64,000 bases of DNA from Leucosporidium creatinivorum (Eukaryota; Basidiomycota; Microbotryomycetes; Leucosporidiales; Leucosporidiaceae): the NCBI GenBank assembly GCA_001600635.1, contig BCKL01000008.1, forward strand, positions 839,770 through 903,769. The letters are read 5' to 3'. Within the stretch, counting starts at the first letter, position 1; every line of letters starts with the position of its first letter. The notes below the pieces were generated by a model that saw only the letters and a program-made list of their open reading frames with translations, was not told where the DNA came from and did not search any database. Of the stretch, positions 34,421 through 48,107 are shown in pieces. Made by a program: the position numbers and the translations under genes.

Positions 34421-35455
34421 TGCTTGGTGGGCGAGGGAAGGGGGAGGCGAGCGAAAGTCCTTCGGCGAGTATGGAGGCGAAACCAAAGCGACAGCACCGT
34501 GGAGCTGCGCGAGCGTGAGGGTTCCGGCGATTCGGAGCTATCACTCGCTCGTTCTGTGCGCTGTAGCGAGTCTGCAGAGGGAGTAACGAAAGTCAGCATC
34601 TCGGTTCGGCGCTCGCTGAGATCTTTCCAAACCCGACAACAGCCCTTCTAGCTGGTCACAGCGCGTAGACGAGAGCAAATCGCAACTGAACTCACTTGAC
34701 TTGTCCAGATCTGCCATACAGCCCAAAGAACCCTCAAACGCTCCGAAGCAGGCAGGACAGCTCCCTGACTCCTACAGGATCATCTCGGTCGGGAGCGTCG
34801 AGGCCTTCGCGGCTTTGGGAAGCATCAAGCGCAGTTCGGCGGCGGTAGAAGGCCAAGCGAGCGGCGGAAGATCCGACACGAAGCGCTTGGAGGTGCAGCG
34901 CGGGAGCGGATCTCTTACTCGAACGATCACCGAGCATGAGCTGCTGCTTGATGGTCCAGTGAGCCTTCCTCGACCGAAGCAAAGGCGGTGGAGGTCAAGC
35001 GGAGACCTCGAGAGGTGCGGAACGTTGAGGCGACGATGTGCTGAGTGAGCGCTGGAGTGAGCAGAGGGAACAACGAGCTCGAGCAGGATGCTTCTCACTA
35101 TGTAGACTACATCTTGCCTCGACGAGCAGCAGTAAGTCCTCGGTCGAGTCGACAGCGGAAAACGAAGTGAGCGGGGAGAGAGAGAAAGCCGCGAGGCGGT
35201 CCGAGAGCTAGGTGGGTCGGATCTAGAGGGGTCGAGGAAGCAGGTGAGTGTTGGTATAGCTCTAGAAAGGACTCCCACCAAGCTGCTGTAGCTGGCCGTA
35301 GGCGATCTTCGCCTCTCCAAGCCTGCCGAGCCATCGCCGAGCTGGCTCGCTTGCTCAGCTTCGCAAAGATGTGCGCTGCTCTGGTCTTCTTGCTACACTC
35401 ATCCCTTTCTTACCGTCTCACAAGACCTAGAAATACGCAGGTACCTCCCTCCATC
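34421..35455. other. Region with no clear gene upstream of the NOC4 relic
   Basis: About 1 kb. It contains the s8 candidate ORF (35107-35334 -) and several overlapping open frames without recognisable motifs, including 34772-35320 on the minus strand. None supplies the missing Noc4 N-terminus. Confidence 0.4.
35107..35334 (-). CDS. Candidate small ORF s8 (75 aa), counterpart of s7
   Basis: Starts MARQAWRGEDRLRP in a CTCGGCGATGGC context, 122 bases after the stop of unknown-family copy 2. It matches s7 in position, length and opening residues, which supports a duplicated unit. No known domain. It could be an extra exon or untranslated flank rather than a gene. Confidence 0.33.
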   Translation of the reverse strand: MARQAWRGEDRLRPATAAWWESFLELYQHSPASSTPLDPTHLALGPPRGFLSLPAHFVFRCRLDRGLTAARRGKM

Positions 35456-36415
35456 TCACGCCCACCTCGCCCTCAATTCCCCCTCCGAAACGCCGTTCCT
35501 CTTCTCCATCCTTGAAGTGAGTGAGGGGACATGTTGGTGGCCGAGGGATGACAGGTACGATTCCGCTGGGACGTCGTGTCGATTGAGGAGCTGCAGAAGA
35601 AGCCTGTTCAGCAGAGTTCACCGGCACCGAAGCCATCGCCGAGAAAGGGGAGAGAACCGACGAGGAAGACTTCATGAGCTCTGACTGCGATCTGACAGGC
35701 AGAAGAGGGGAATGAGTAGTAAGAAGAAGTAGATGTCAGCCTTCACTGAAAGAGACTCAGGCGAGCGGCCGGGTTTCCATCCTCTCGATCTCGGCGATCC
35801 TGCTCTCAGCGAAGAAACTGACCACGAGCCTCTGCCACCGAGTCAAGTTGTGTAGACCATACTCATAGCCCAACCAGATAGCCGCGCACCTCTTCAACTG
35901 CGCTTGCGAGAGTGGGAGTTTCGGCGCAGCTACCATCCGGCGATAGACTCGGCGAACCTTCTCCTCGATAATCTCCTCTGTAAACGGTGGAGAAGGTCAG
36001 CGACACGCCCCAACATATGGAACTTGTTCAACTCACTGCATTTCAGAATCCCATCCGGCCGTCGGTCGTTCTGTCGCCAGTGATGATTCTCGAGCAGGCC
36101 GGCGAGCGGGTGATGGTCGTCCACAGGCCCTTCCCAGAGGTCGCGCAGCTTTCCGGTCTGTGCTGGGGAAGGCCGCGCTTTTTCATAGAGGCTGAGCGTC
36201 ATAGCCGCTTGCTCGGCGAGATTAATGGAGATGCCTCGGTAAAACAGCTCGGGAGCGAGGAAGTATGGCGTTCGACTCCAAAGCTTTGTGAACTTGAGGA
36301 GCTCCTCCAGTACATCGTGGTAGGTACGCTTGTCTTCGAAGTCACCCTCAGGCATCGTAGGGACGACTTGCCATATGCTCTTCGAGCCATATGCCAGACG
36401 AAGCGCGTGCTCCAT
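35456..36415 (-). CDS. Unknown conserved protein, family U copy 2
   Basis: Start MEHALRLAYGSKSIWQVV at 36415, preceded by CTCGGCG; a longer frame to 36610 is not supported by the paralog. Blocks: HDVLEELLKFTKLWSRTPYF, LRDLWEGPVDDHHPLAGLLE, VRRVYRRMVAAPKLPLS, CAAIWLGYEYGLHNLTRWQ, IAVRAHEV and a last exon LLNRHDVPAESYL to SLTSRMEKRNGVSE, then GELRARWA and the stop at 35456. Each block after exon 1 has a counterpart in copy 1 at 32082-33120. The family is unrecognised. Copy 1 has LWAGSVLSS where copy 2 has LWEGPVDDH. Exon borders near the 3' end are inferred from the pairwise comparison. Confidence 0.58.
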
Positions 36416-36800
36416 CGCCGAGCCGAGATGTTGAACGCCGAGCGATGCGGCCGAGGTGAAGGGCAACAGGCGCAACACGCAGGGGAGAGAGAGAGAGGGA
36501 GAGCTCGTGTTTCGAGCTCGTGCGCTGCAGCTCCCCGGACCCAGCATGCACTGCTCTCGAGACGGATCGAGAGCCAAGAATCCCTCGGCGATGCAGGCGG
36601 GGTCAGACAAGCAGCAACGAGTTCAAAGGCTTTAAGCGGTGTATAGCAGTAGCGCGAAGTGTGCATGCATCAATTCCAACGCAAATAACCCCACCTCACA
36701 AACCGCCCCGCCTCCTCGCAGCTCAGACCGAGCTCATCGTCGGCGCCGAACACGCTCTCCGCCTCTCCGGCCGACATGAGTCTCGGTGGAGGTGTCGAGG
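36416..36800. other. Intergenic region
   Basis: 385 bases between unknown-family copy 2 and F-box copy 3. A purine-rich AGAG tract lies near 36480-36500. No gene seen. Confidence 0.4.
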
Positions 36801-38345
36801 TCAAGCTGCGAGAGAGGAAAAGCGAGTCAGCGGCGGCTCGAGATCTCTGACAAAGCGAAAGAGCTCACCTCGACGCGAGCTCGGCGGAAGGTAGTCCCAG
36901 CAGCGCCTAGAGCTCATGTGCGATTCCATACCAGGCTCGAAGCGAAAGACAACCTTGCCAAATCCTTTCGAGTCTCCCTCTCGATGAAGCTCCGGTAGAT
37001 GTAGCTCCTTCACGCGCGTCGACCTGGCGAGGTGGTCGAGGAACTGACGAAGGATGGGAAGTGAGCCGGGGGGTTTGGGGGTTGGCTGATGGAAGGGTGT
37101 AGTGCGAGGACGAATGTTGTGTCCCTCGAGTATCAGGACCTCCACGTTGGGTGTCGACTTGAGGATCGCTTGGATGAGGGGGAGGGGTGGAGGCCGGGGT
37201 GGAGGCCGAGCTTCGTCCATATCTTCCTGGGGGGCGTAAGAGGTTCAGTAAGTGGCGAGAGCTTATTGTGGAACATCACATACTCTCGGCCACGCCTCAG
37301 GAGAGCGCCGGAACTCCACCCTTGTCACCGAGGGAAGCTTGAGTCGCGACCATGCGGACTCTTGCTCCTCGACAGATCTCCAGAAGGTGAGAACGAGCGT
37401 GTGCAGCGTTGAGATGTCGTGCATCAGCTGGACGAGGGCGATGGTCGAGTCTGGTGGAGCGGTATAGCCGGGCAGTTCGAGCTCGGTCAGAGGGAAGCGA
37501 TTCTGCGATATCGAGAGGAGCGGTCAGCGTTTGCAGGGAGCTAGTAGGAAACATTGGGCTCACCGAAAGAAGCCTAGCATGCCTCGTGTCATATTTGAGG
37601 GCATCAGAAGAGTAGGTGGTCCAGAGCTCTTCGAGACTGAGCTTTCGGAGCGAAGGAAGGAGTTCGGCCAGGTTGGGAATGCTTCTGGAGCGAAGAACCT
37701 CCAAGCTGGATCCACCGGGAATAGATAGCGACTCGTCCCAGTGTTTGGCTTCAAGATGGCGCAATGAGGGGACGTGTTCGGCGAAGGAGAAGGTCTCGTC
37801 GGCGAAAGAGTGAAAGACGCCGAGGTCAAATCGTCGGAGGTGAGGAAGGGATTTGAGTGTCGGTGACGGCGCGGGGCAACGGGTGTCTAGGTCCGAATGG
37901 TCCCTCGAGGTCATCGACATGCGTGAAGATACCGAGGTGAACGAGGTTTCGAAGCGAAGGGATGATGGCGAAAGGCAGCACGGAGGGAAGCGCCAACTGT
38001 GCGAACCGAACGAGCGGCTGTACGTCGTCTTTGCACAGAAGATCGTGCGTGGCGCGACTGGCGAATCGGTTGAAGATGTGGTTCCGCCATGCGAGAGGCC
38101 GAAGGACGATGGCCAGTTGCTGAGCCGAGCGTCGAAAGGAGAGTAGGTCGGCCTGCGATTCATCCTCGCATGTCAAGAGGTGTTCTCCGATAAGGAAGAT
38201 AAGCTCGGTGGGAAGGCGGAGGAGGTGACAGCGCTGCTCGGCGAGCGCGGATCTTCGAAAGGTCGAAGAAGCCAAAGATCAGCGAGGGAAGGGCAGGCTG
38301 AGCTACAGTAGCACCGAGAGCTCACCTATGATCAACTGTACTCAT
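36801..38345 (-). CDS. F-box/leucine-rich repeat-like protein (copy 3)
   Basis: A short first exon MSTVDHR (ATG complement 38343-38345) is spliced to SALAEQRCHLLRLPTELIFL, then GEHLLTC, LLSFRRSAQQLAIVLRPLAW: F-box core plus the PLAW motif shared with copies 1 and 2. LRR-like stretches follow (IPSLRNLVHLGIF, LPHLRRFDLGVF, VPSLRHLEAKHW, LPSLRKLSLEELW). The C-terminal exon has ILKSTPNVEVLILEGHNI and ILRQFLDHLARSTRVKELHL. The last intron is a multiple of three, so spliced and unspliced readings meet the same stop at 36801. Probable SCF adaptor by analogy. It diverges from the small gene at 38456, with 110 bases between starts. Confidence 0.7.
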
Positions 38346-38455
38346 TGCTGTAGCCTAGACGAGTCGAACAGCGAGTTTACAGAATAAGTCGTGAAGCGCA
38401 GGAGAACAAGGAGCTGGCAGGCGAAACGGCTTGGCCTTCAACCACACGCATCGCC

Positions 38456-38875
38456 ATGTCACTACTTCGCGCATTCTCGGCACTACGCCTTTCAGCACCC
38501 ACCACCAACACCACTACAAGCTGCCTCTGCCGCTCCCTCTCAAGCAGCTCCCGTCCCTCGCTCCTCCGCCCTTCGCCTCTCCTCTCGCTCGCCTCCCGCC
38601 CTTCCCTCACCGCTGCACCAACACTATCAGCACAGCAGTCCATCTTAGGATCAGTGCGCACCTTCAAGATGCCCAAGGGAGTCACCAAGAAGAGCAGGAA
38701 GAGCCCGCTGGCGAGGGGGAGCGCGAAAACGGCTAGGAAGCATGGCAAGAGGGCGGTGAGTTGCTTCTTCTGCGGGGACCAGCAGGGGTGGAGAAGGAAG
38801 CTGATGATCTGTACGATGCTCTTTGCTGTGATGTAGGCAAGGCGGCGGTCGAAGCGTATGGGACAGATCAACTAA
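38456..38875 (+). CDS. Small basic protein, possibly mitochondrial
   Basis: Two exons (38456-38755 and 38837-38875) give about 112 residues. The first 65 or so are rich in Ser, Leu, Arg and Ala with no acidic residues (MSLLRAFSALRLSAP...), typical of a mitochondrial presequence. The remainder is strongly basic: KMPKGVTKKSRKSPLARG, KTARKHGKRA, then RRRSKRMGQIN. Size and charge resemble a small mitochondrial ribosomal or RNA-binding protein, but I cannot name the family. The intron has a GCTGATG branch-like site. An unspliced reading would end in a Cys-containing tail and is less likely. Confidence 0.5.
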
Positions 38876-39345
38876 GGGCGCGTTCGGAGCTGGGAAGATG
38901 GAGGGAATGATGTAGGAAGAATGGGAGCAAGCTCTATGGACGGAAGACATACGGTATCACCATTTCGCCCGTCGCCAGCATCTCAACAAACTCGGCGCAA
39001 TCTCTTGGCTCGAGCATCGAGGATTCGGCGCCGCTAGTCGAACTGCACTTCGCTACTCTTAAACACCGGCATGCGCTGTCTGTGGGCATTTCTCGCGCGC
39101 GGCGGATCGCTCGGGCTACTCAGCGAATGCCCCAGAGGCGGGCACTGCGCGACGACAGGCTTCGGCGAACGTCTCGGCGGGCGCCGCCTCAGCTCGTTCT
39201 GCTCACCCAGAGCGCTCTCAGGACCGCAGGCATGTCAATCGTGTAATGCTGAGTTTGGGTATCGGATAACAAGGCTAAACACATTAACCTCCAACAAGCA
39301 AGCAAGCAAGCGAGCGTTTCCCCTCCCCCCTTCGCCTTCTCCACC
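38876..39345. other. Convergent intergenic region
   Basis: 470 bases between the small basic protein and the RTF1 stop. A (CAAG)n-like tract lies at about 39294-39314. No gene supported. Confidence 0.4.
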
Positions 39346-41503
39346 TCAAAAGTCCAAGTCGACGTCCACATCCGCCAGCGCCGCGACCCTCTCCTCAAAC
39401 TTGCTGCCCTTGGCGCGCGAGTTATCAGCTACAGCGACGTCTGCTGCAGTAGGCTCAGCGGCAGCGGTGGTTCCGTTGGTCGAGGCGTCGCCGGAGGGAG
39501 TGGAGGGACGGGAAGGGGTCTCGCTGTAGGGGTGCAGAGCGTCAGTCCGGAGAACGAGGGGGAAGGAGGGAGAGAATACGCACCGATCATAATGCAGCTT
39601 CACCATCGTCTTAACCCTCGCACTAGGATCGACCTTGACATCCATATCGCCCCTCGCAAGCGCAGCGGCCATCCTCCTCCTCTCATCCTGCGCCTTGCCT
39701 TCCGCCTTCTTGATCTCCTCCCGATTACTAGCCCTATTCCTCTCATTCACCCTCCTCATCCTCTCCTGCTCCGTCTCGTTCGATCCCGCCGCCGGCGCAG
39801 GTCCTTCGAGGAGAGCGAGCGAGGCGTTCACTTCGTCCAAGAGGGTTTGGTCGCCCGTTTGACGGGCAAAGTCGCGTTGGATTATGAGACGGGCTTTGCC
39901 TGCGGCGGGGTTGACGCGCGCGCCCTTTTTGGCGAGGACGGCGGCGACGTCGGCCTGTGAGGGAGCGCCGAGCGGGTCAGCGAGGAGCGAGGGAGAGGGA
40001 AGAGGGGAAGACAAACCTCGGTCATGATGTAGTCCTTGTGCTTGTCGAGGTTGGCCTTGATCTTGGCCGCTCCGGTAGTCGTCGGTAGGTGCATCTTGTG
40101 GAACTCGAGCTCCCTGGCGAGACGGCCGAACTCGTGCTGCGAAAGGTTGAGTTCAGCGAGGGCTAGGCGGCGAGCTGAGATGGGCAGAGACCTACGTCGG
40201 TGAAGGCAGAGTTGGAGACGTTCTCCATCCTGAAGAAGCGGATGTTCTTGGCGAAGCGAAGCTCGAGCTGGAGGGTGGTGTTGGCCGCCTCGACGCGGTA
40301 GGTCTCCTCGGGGAAGTCCTTGACGCCTGTGAGGGTGTGCGAGGGTCAGCGAGGACACTTCAGAGATAGGTAGTAGACGGTCACGCACTGAGGACTTCGC
40401 AGAGACGGTAAGTCGGCTGGTTGCGGTCGTCGGCGCCGATGAGGAATCGGACCCAAGCACCTGGAGAGCTGGCAGGTCAGCAAGCGTCGACAAGATAGCT
40501 GAAACGACCCACCCTTGACCCATTCTTCGAACCACGGTGCAGCGCAGAACTCGGCCAGCTTGGTCCTCTGGACGACGAGATCCTTGAACTGAGTCGGCCC
40601 TACGAGCTCGGCGGCCTTCTTGGGCCCCTTGTTGACAGCAGCAGCAGCGGCGGCAAAGTCATTGCGATCGACATCCGACTCGTCAGTGTAGTTGTCGTCG
40701 GCCGAGGATCCACGTCGACGAGGGGAGGAGCCGGCTTCGTCGTCCGAGTAGCGCTGTTGCGAGCCGAAGAGCGTTAGCTCTCATCGCAAGGCAGCGAGGA
40801 AGCACCAGACTCACCTGCTTCTCCTTCTTCTTCCCCTTGGCCGCACGCTTCTCCTTCAGCTTCGCCAACGACGCCGTCTTCTCGTTCGTAAGTCCCGTCG
40901 CCTTCCTGTTGCGTCCCGTCCTCAACGGCCCATCATCATCATCCCCATCCTCGTCCGACGACTCGCCACCTCGACCACCCTCGGCCCTCTCCTTATTCTT
41001 GACCATCTGTCGCAGCTCGCTACGCTGCTGCTGCTCGCTGATCTTCTCCTGCCGCTCGGCGAGGAGCGCCTCGCGGTCGATTTCGTTGAGCCCTTGTATG
41101 CTGTTGCGATGTAGCAAGGTCAGCTGAGCTTTAGTACACTATAGAAAGAGCTGCAACTCACTAACGACGGTCCGCATCGTCCTTGTACTTGCCTTCGAGC
41201 GGGAACAGCATGTCGTCCTCATCCTCATCGTCTCCTCCACCGCGCTTGGCCTTGCGTGCAGGAGGAGCATCATCGTCCTCACTTGACATGTCCATATCGG
41301 AGGCAGAGTCCCTGGTAGAGCGACGACAGAGCGGCGAGTCAGCGCCCGCCCACACGCAACAGCTCGAGCTGCTGAGCTGTAGCTCACTCGTGGGCAGCAG
41401 GGCGCTTCCGCTTGCTCGACTTGGATTTCGAAGAAGAGGATTTGGATTTGCGCTTGGTGGTAGTCCCCTCGGCCAGTCCGAGCAGCTCGTCATCGAGATC
41501 CAT
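39346..41503 (-). CDS. RTF1: RNA polymerase-associated protein Rtf1 (Paf1 complex, Plus-3 domain)
   Basis: N-terminus MDLDDELLGLAEGTTTKRK with a Ser/Lys-rich nuclear-type segment, then acidic MDMSSEDDDAPP and DEDEDDMLFPLEGKYKDDAD, then IQGLNEIDREALLAERQEK. The Plus-3 domain follows: TQFKDLVVQRTKLAEFC, VKGAWVRFLIGADDRNQP, TYRLCEVL, VKDFPEETYRVE, ELRFAKNIRFFRMENVSN. C-terminally HEFGRLARELEFHKMHLPT and a coiled Arg/Glu-rich segment (MRRVNERNRASNREEIKKAE) lead to DVDVDLDF and the stop at 39346. Rtf1 binds Spt5 and promotes H2B ubiquitination and elongation by Pol II. All expected regions are present. The start at 41503 matches the conserved Rtf1 opening. It is divergent from the P0 gene. Confidence 0.92.
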
Positions 41504-42322
41504 CGTGGGCGGGCGGTAGAGGCGGTAGACGGGTGGTAGAGAGTGGTTGAGAGTGGTAGAAAGGTATTAGCGCGGGGCTGAACTGAGCTGCTGTAGCTCT
41601 GTAGCTTTGTAGCGAGGTGTCGCAGCTGTAGCGAGGTAGTGGTTGGAGCTCAAGCTTGAGGTGTGCTTCGCCGCGCTCAAGTCGTCGGCCTCCTCTCTCT
41701 GATCTCGGCGATTTAGTCTCGTACGTCTTAGACAAGACCTGAAGTACACTAATTGCGAATCCGACCTATTGAGCTGCCCTGCGAAGCCTCAGAAAGTAGC
41801 GCCGAAGCTCCGAAACGGCAGCTCGGCGTGAGAGCCTTCGCGCCGAGCTGTAGCTGAGAAGAGCACACGAGACAGAGCTTACTGAGTCCGATGAGAGAGG
41901 TCCACTTGCCCCCTACTTTGCTACAGATATGTCAAGCCGAGAGGGCCAAGTCAGCCGAGTTGAGATCGTTCCCGCTGCGAAAGCCCGACGAGCTCGAAAA
42001 GACTTTGTCGCTGAGGCCGGCCTTGGCTCCTTCTGCATCGACCCCCCGCTCCGGTAAGTCTCTGCTGCTGCTGTAGCGTGTTGGAGGTGTTGCTGCTGGA
42101 CCTGTACTCTCTGTAGCTGCCCTCTCGGCAGCTCCTGCTGGGCCAGGGAAGGAGCAGCGACCCTCCAGCGCAAAGTCGACTCTGAGCACAGAAGCTGACC
42201 TCGAGCTCTCGCTTTTCGTCCGTACAGCAACGTCTTTAAATTCTTTGTACCTCTGGTTAGAGTACAAGGGCAGACTTGCATCCCCACTTTCTTCAACTTA
42301 ATCACCACCAACCTACTTCAAA
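41504..42322. promoter_or_regulatory. Divergent promoter region of RTF1 and RPP0, with a probable 5'-UTR intron of RPP0
   Basis: 819 bases. Inside it 42054-42227 looks like an intron: donor GTAAGT, branch GCTGAC at 42193-42198, acceptor TACAG, 174 nt, leaving about 95 nt of leader before the P0 ATG. Leader introns are common in highly expressed fungal ribosomal genes. Short open frames such as 41891-42076 are not credible genes. Confidence 0.5.
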
Positions 42323-43462
42323 ATGGGACGCACCAAGGATGAGAAGCTCGCTTACTTCGCCAAGCTCAAGGACTTGATCGAGACCTACCGTGAGTAGTAC
42401 TGCAGGATACCAGGCTACAGAGGATGTAGCTGACCCGCTCAGTACCCTTGCAGCCTCGATCTTCATCGTCAATGTCGACAACGTCGGATCCAACCAGATG
42501 CACCAGATCCGTCAGGCTCTCCGTGGCAAGGGACAGATCCTCATGGGAAAGAACACCATGGTTCGCCGTGGACTCCGCCTCATCCTCCAGGACAACCCCT
42601 CGTTCGAGCGTTTCCTCCCCCACGTCAAGGGCAACGTTGGATTCGTCTTCACCTCGGGCGACCTCAAGGAGGTCCGTGAGCTCATCCTCGCCAACAAGGT
42701 CGCTGCCCCCGCCAAGGCCGGAGCCCACGCCCCCAACGACGTCTTCGTTCCCGCCGGCAACACTGGTATGGAGCCCGGAAAGACCTCCTTCTTCCAGGCC
42801 CTCAACATTCCCACCAAGATTGCCCGTGGAACCATTGAGATCGTCTCCGAGATCCACCTCGTTGTCGCCGGCACCCGTGTCGGATCGTCCGAGGCTACCC
42901 TCCTCAACATGCTCAACATCGTGCGTTCTTGACTGATCGGCCCTGCTCGGCGAAGATCAAGCTGACCTTCTCCCGCTCCCACCCACAGTCTCCCTTCACC
43001 TACGGAATGAAGATCATCCAGATCTTCGACCAGGGACAGCTCTTCGGCGAGAACGTCCTCGACATTGAGGAGTCTGCTCTCCTCGAGCAGTTCATGTCGG
43101 GCGTCAAGACCATCGCGGCCATCTCGCTCGCGCTCAACTACCCCACCCTCCCCTCGGTCATGCACTCGCTCGTCAACTCGTACAAGAACCTCCTCGCCGT
43201 CGCTCTTGCCACCGAGATCACCTTCGAGGGCGCCGAGAAGGCCAAGGCCTACCTCGAGAACCCCGAGGCTTTCGCCGTCGCCGCCGCCCCCGCTGCCGCC
43301 GCCGCTTCCGCCGATGCCCCCAAGGCTGAGGAGAAGAAGGAGGAGGAGGAGGAGCAGTCCGATGACGACATGGGGTGAGTCTTCGGTACTCTCCCTTCGC
43401 CTTTCGGTGAACGTTTACTGACCCATCCCTCCCCTCTCTACAGCTTCGGACTCTTCGATTAA
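42323..43462 (+). CDS. RPP0: 60S acidic ribosomal protein P0 (uL10)
   Basis: [20 protein letters not shown] starts at 42323; after a short intron the protein continues [50 protein letters not shown] and, after a second intron, [16 protein letters not shown]. The C-terminus is the alanine hinge ([15 protein letters not shown]) and the acidic P-protein tail [12 protein letters not shown], with a third intron before FGLFD and TAA at 43462. P0 forms the base of the ribosomal stalk, binds 28S rRNA and the P1/P2 dimers, and activates translational GTPases. The length is about the usual 310-320 residues. Codon use is strongly C-ending, more biased than in its neighbours, as expected for high expression. 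Confidence 0.97.
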
Positions 43463-43950
43463 GCGGAGCACGCTTAGGACTTCTTCGCTGAATGTCCCGG
43501 TCCAGGTGGAATTTTGAAGGAGTGTTTGGATGATGGCCTTGGGGCGAGCGACTTCGGCGAGCTGGACTCTTTTCTTCTCGTCTAGCCGTACCCCCTTGTT
43601 TGTTGCCCGAATATACAACTCCCTGCCTTACCGATCCCACTCACCTCGACTCGGTGGCCACGCGAATGAGAGAGCTGCACTTCGAGAGCCGACTTCAGCG
43701 AACCGAGTCGAGCTCGGCGCTTCGTCTCTGGATCACTCTCACCGGCCTCGACCTCTCAACACCTCTTACCGGCCAGCATGTGGTCAACTCGGCCAACTCC
43801 CGACTTCTCTGACGCCAGTCTCTGCAGCGGAGCAGCCGAAACAATCGAAGAAGCCCCTCGCGGCGCCGACGTTTCGTCTCGCTTTTCTTCCTGCTTCTCT
43901 TGCATCTCTCGTCCTCTCTCGTTACCCAGTAAGCTCTTGGAGCGCCCGCC
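43463..43950. other. Intergenic region between RPP0 and the esterase gene
   Basis: 488 bases with the P0 3' flank and the esterase promoter. Long open frames run across it in several phases but show no family signal. Confidence 0.4.
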
Positions 43951-46705
<2,755 letters not shown>

Positions 46706-46869
46706 AAGCTCAGGGGCTATGTATAGATCTTTTCACAATTTAGTGTGCACCTGTGGGCCAGTCTGAGTGCAATACAACGCATCGCTCGATTTGTGAATTT
46801 CGGCTTCGCGAGCTTGAGGCGAGGCGACACAACGCGAGCAGCTTGGCTCTCTCCATCTCCTCCCTCAAC

Positions 46870-47826
46870 ATGTCCCGAGCACTCGGTACGCTCTTACACA
46901 GCCAGCGGAGCTTTCTGCAGCACTACAGACCACTGACCAAGTCCTTGCACCCCGTTAAACAGCTTCTTCCTCCCGTCTGCTCGCCAGCACGCGAGTCGCC
47001 TGCTCGTGCAAGCGTTCGCCCTCCGTTTTCGCCTTGGCCGCGCGGCCATTGAGCACCTCTTCTACCCTCCGGTCACCTCCTACCGCTACCTCGCTCCCTC
47101 CTACTCTCCCTCTGCATCAGCACCCAAACTCGCTCAGCCCAGCTCCTTTGCCAGAGTCCTCGACCTCGTGCGTCTCCAGAGCTTCGCAGAGGCTACAGAA
47201 AGTGTTCTGACAGCTAACATGTCCTACTCTGCCACAACAGCGGCCCCTCTGCGCTCTCCCTCCTCCGCTCGCAACCCTCTCACTACATCTCCACCCTCCT
47301 CCTCGGCCGTCGCTACCTTCTCACCAAGGACGATGTCCTCACCATCCCCAAAATGAAGGGCGTCAAGCCAGGCGACACGATCGCCCTCACCCGCATCCTC
47401 GAAGTCGGCTCCAGGGACTACACCCTCCGCGCCGCCTCGCCAGCAAACGGCGGAGGAGCATCCGCCGTCTCGGCCGTACTCGAGGCCAACCACCGCGACT
47501 TGCTTGTACCGACGATGAGCAGGAGCGTTGTCAACGCGCAGGGCGTGCCCCGGGATTGGCAGAGGCACCCCGACTCGCTACCTGCGCTCGATGCGAGCGT
47601 CGTTCAGGCTAGTTTGACCGTCTTGGAGCACACCAAGGGCAAGATGTTTGAGGTGGAAAAGTTCAAGAGGAGGAAGGGCTACAGGAGGTGAGTTTGCTGG
47701 TCTTTACTTCGAGCTGGGCGACGTGCAGCAGCTAACGATTGAACCGAACAGGACGCTGAGGAGCAAGCTCGGCTTCACTAAGCTCCGTGTGGGCGATATC
47801 ATCATCGGCGGAGGAGAGAGTGCTTA
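46870..47826 (+). CDS. MRPL49: Mitochondrial large-subunit ribosomal protein bL21m
   Basis: Exon 1 is MSRAL; after an intron with ACTGACC branch the frame reads ASSSRLLASTRVACSCKRSP and LAARPLSTSS, a good mitochondrial presequence. A second intron (CTGAC-type branch) leads to LLLGRRYLLTKDDVLTIPKM, GVKPGDTIALTRILEVGSR, and the L21 signature HTKGKMFEVEKFKRRKGYRR. The final exon ends FTKLRVGDIIIGGGESA and TAG at 47826. bL21 is a structural protein of the mitoribosomal large subunit. The insert after ILEVGSRDYTLR (Ala/Gly/Asn/Pro-rich) is typical of fungal versions. The symbol is by analogy with yeast. Confidence 0.85.
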
Positions 47827-48107
47827 GATGGAGGTATTAGTGAGCTGCCCGAGCTCTCTACAGACCCTCGGCGCTGGCTGACCCTCGACCTTTCGCAGCG
47901 GAAAGGGGAAGACGCGTCTTTGAGATATTGTGCTGCAACGCTAGAGCTGGGTCGCGCTGCACGCGATACTTTCAGTAGTGCTTGGACTACTACTGAGCCG
48001 AGAGCAATCGTTTTGAGCCCCTTGCGAAGTGCGAATTCGGCGCCGAAGCTCTCGCTTCTCTTGCTCCTACTTCAATCTGCTTGTCTCTCGTTTCACTCTC
48101 GACTTCC

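Noticed and set aside
29395-38345. Possible mobile element behind the duplicated F-box and family U genes
   Set aside because: No terminal repeats, target-site duplications, transposase or reverse-transcriptase motifs were found around the block.
41891-42076. 61-residue open frame upstream of P0
   Set aside because: It ends inside the probable leader intron and has no recognisable motif.
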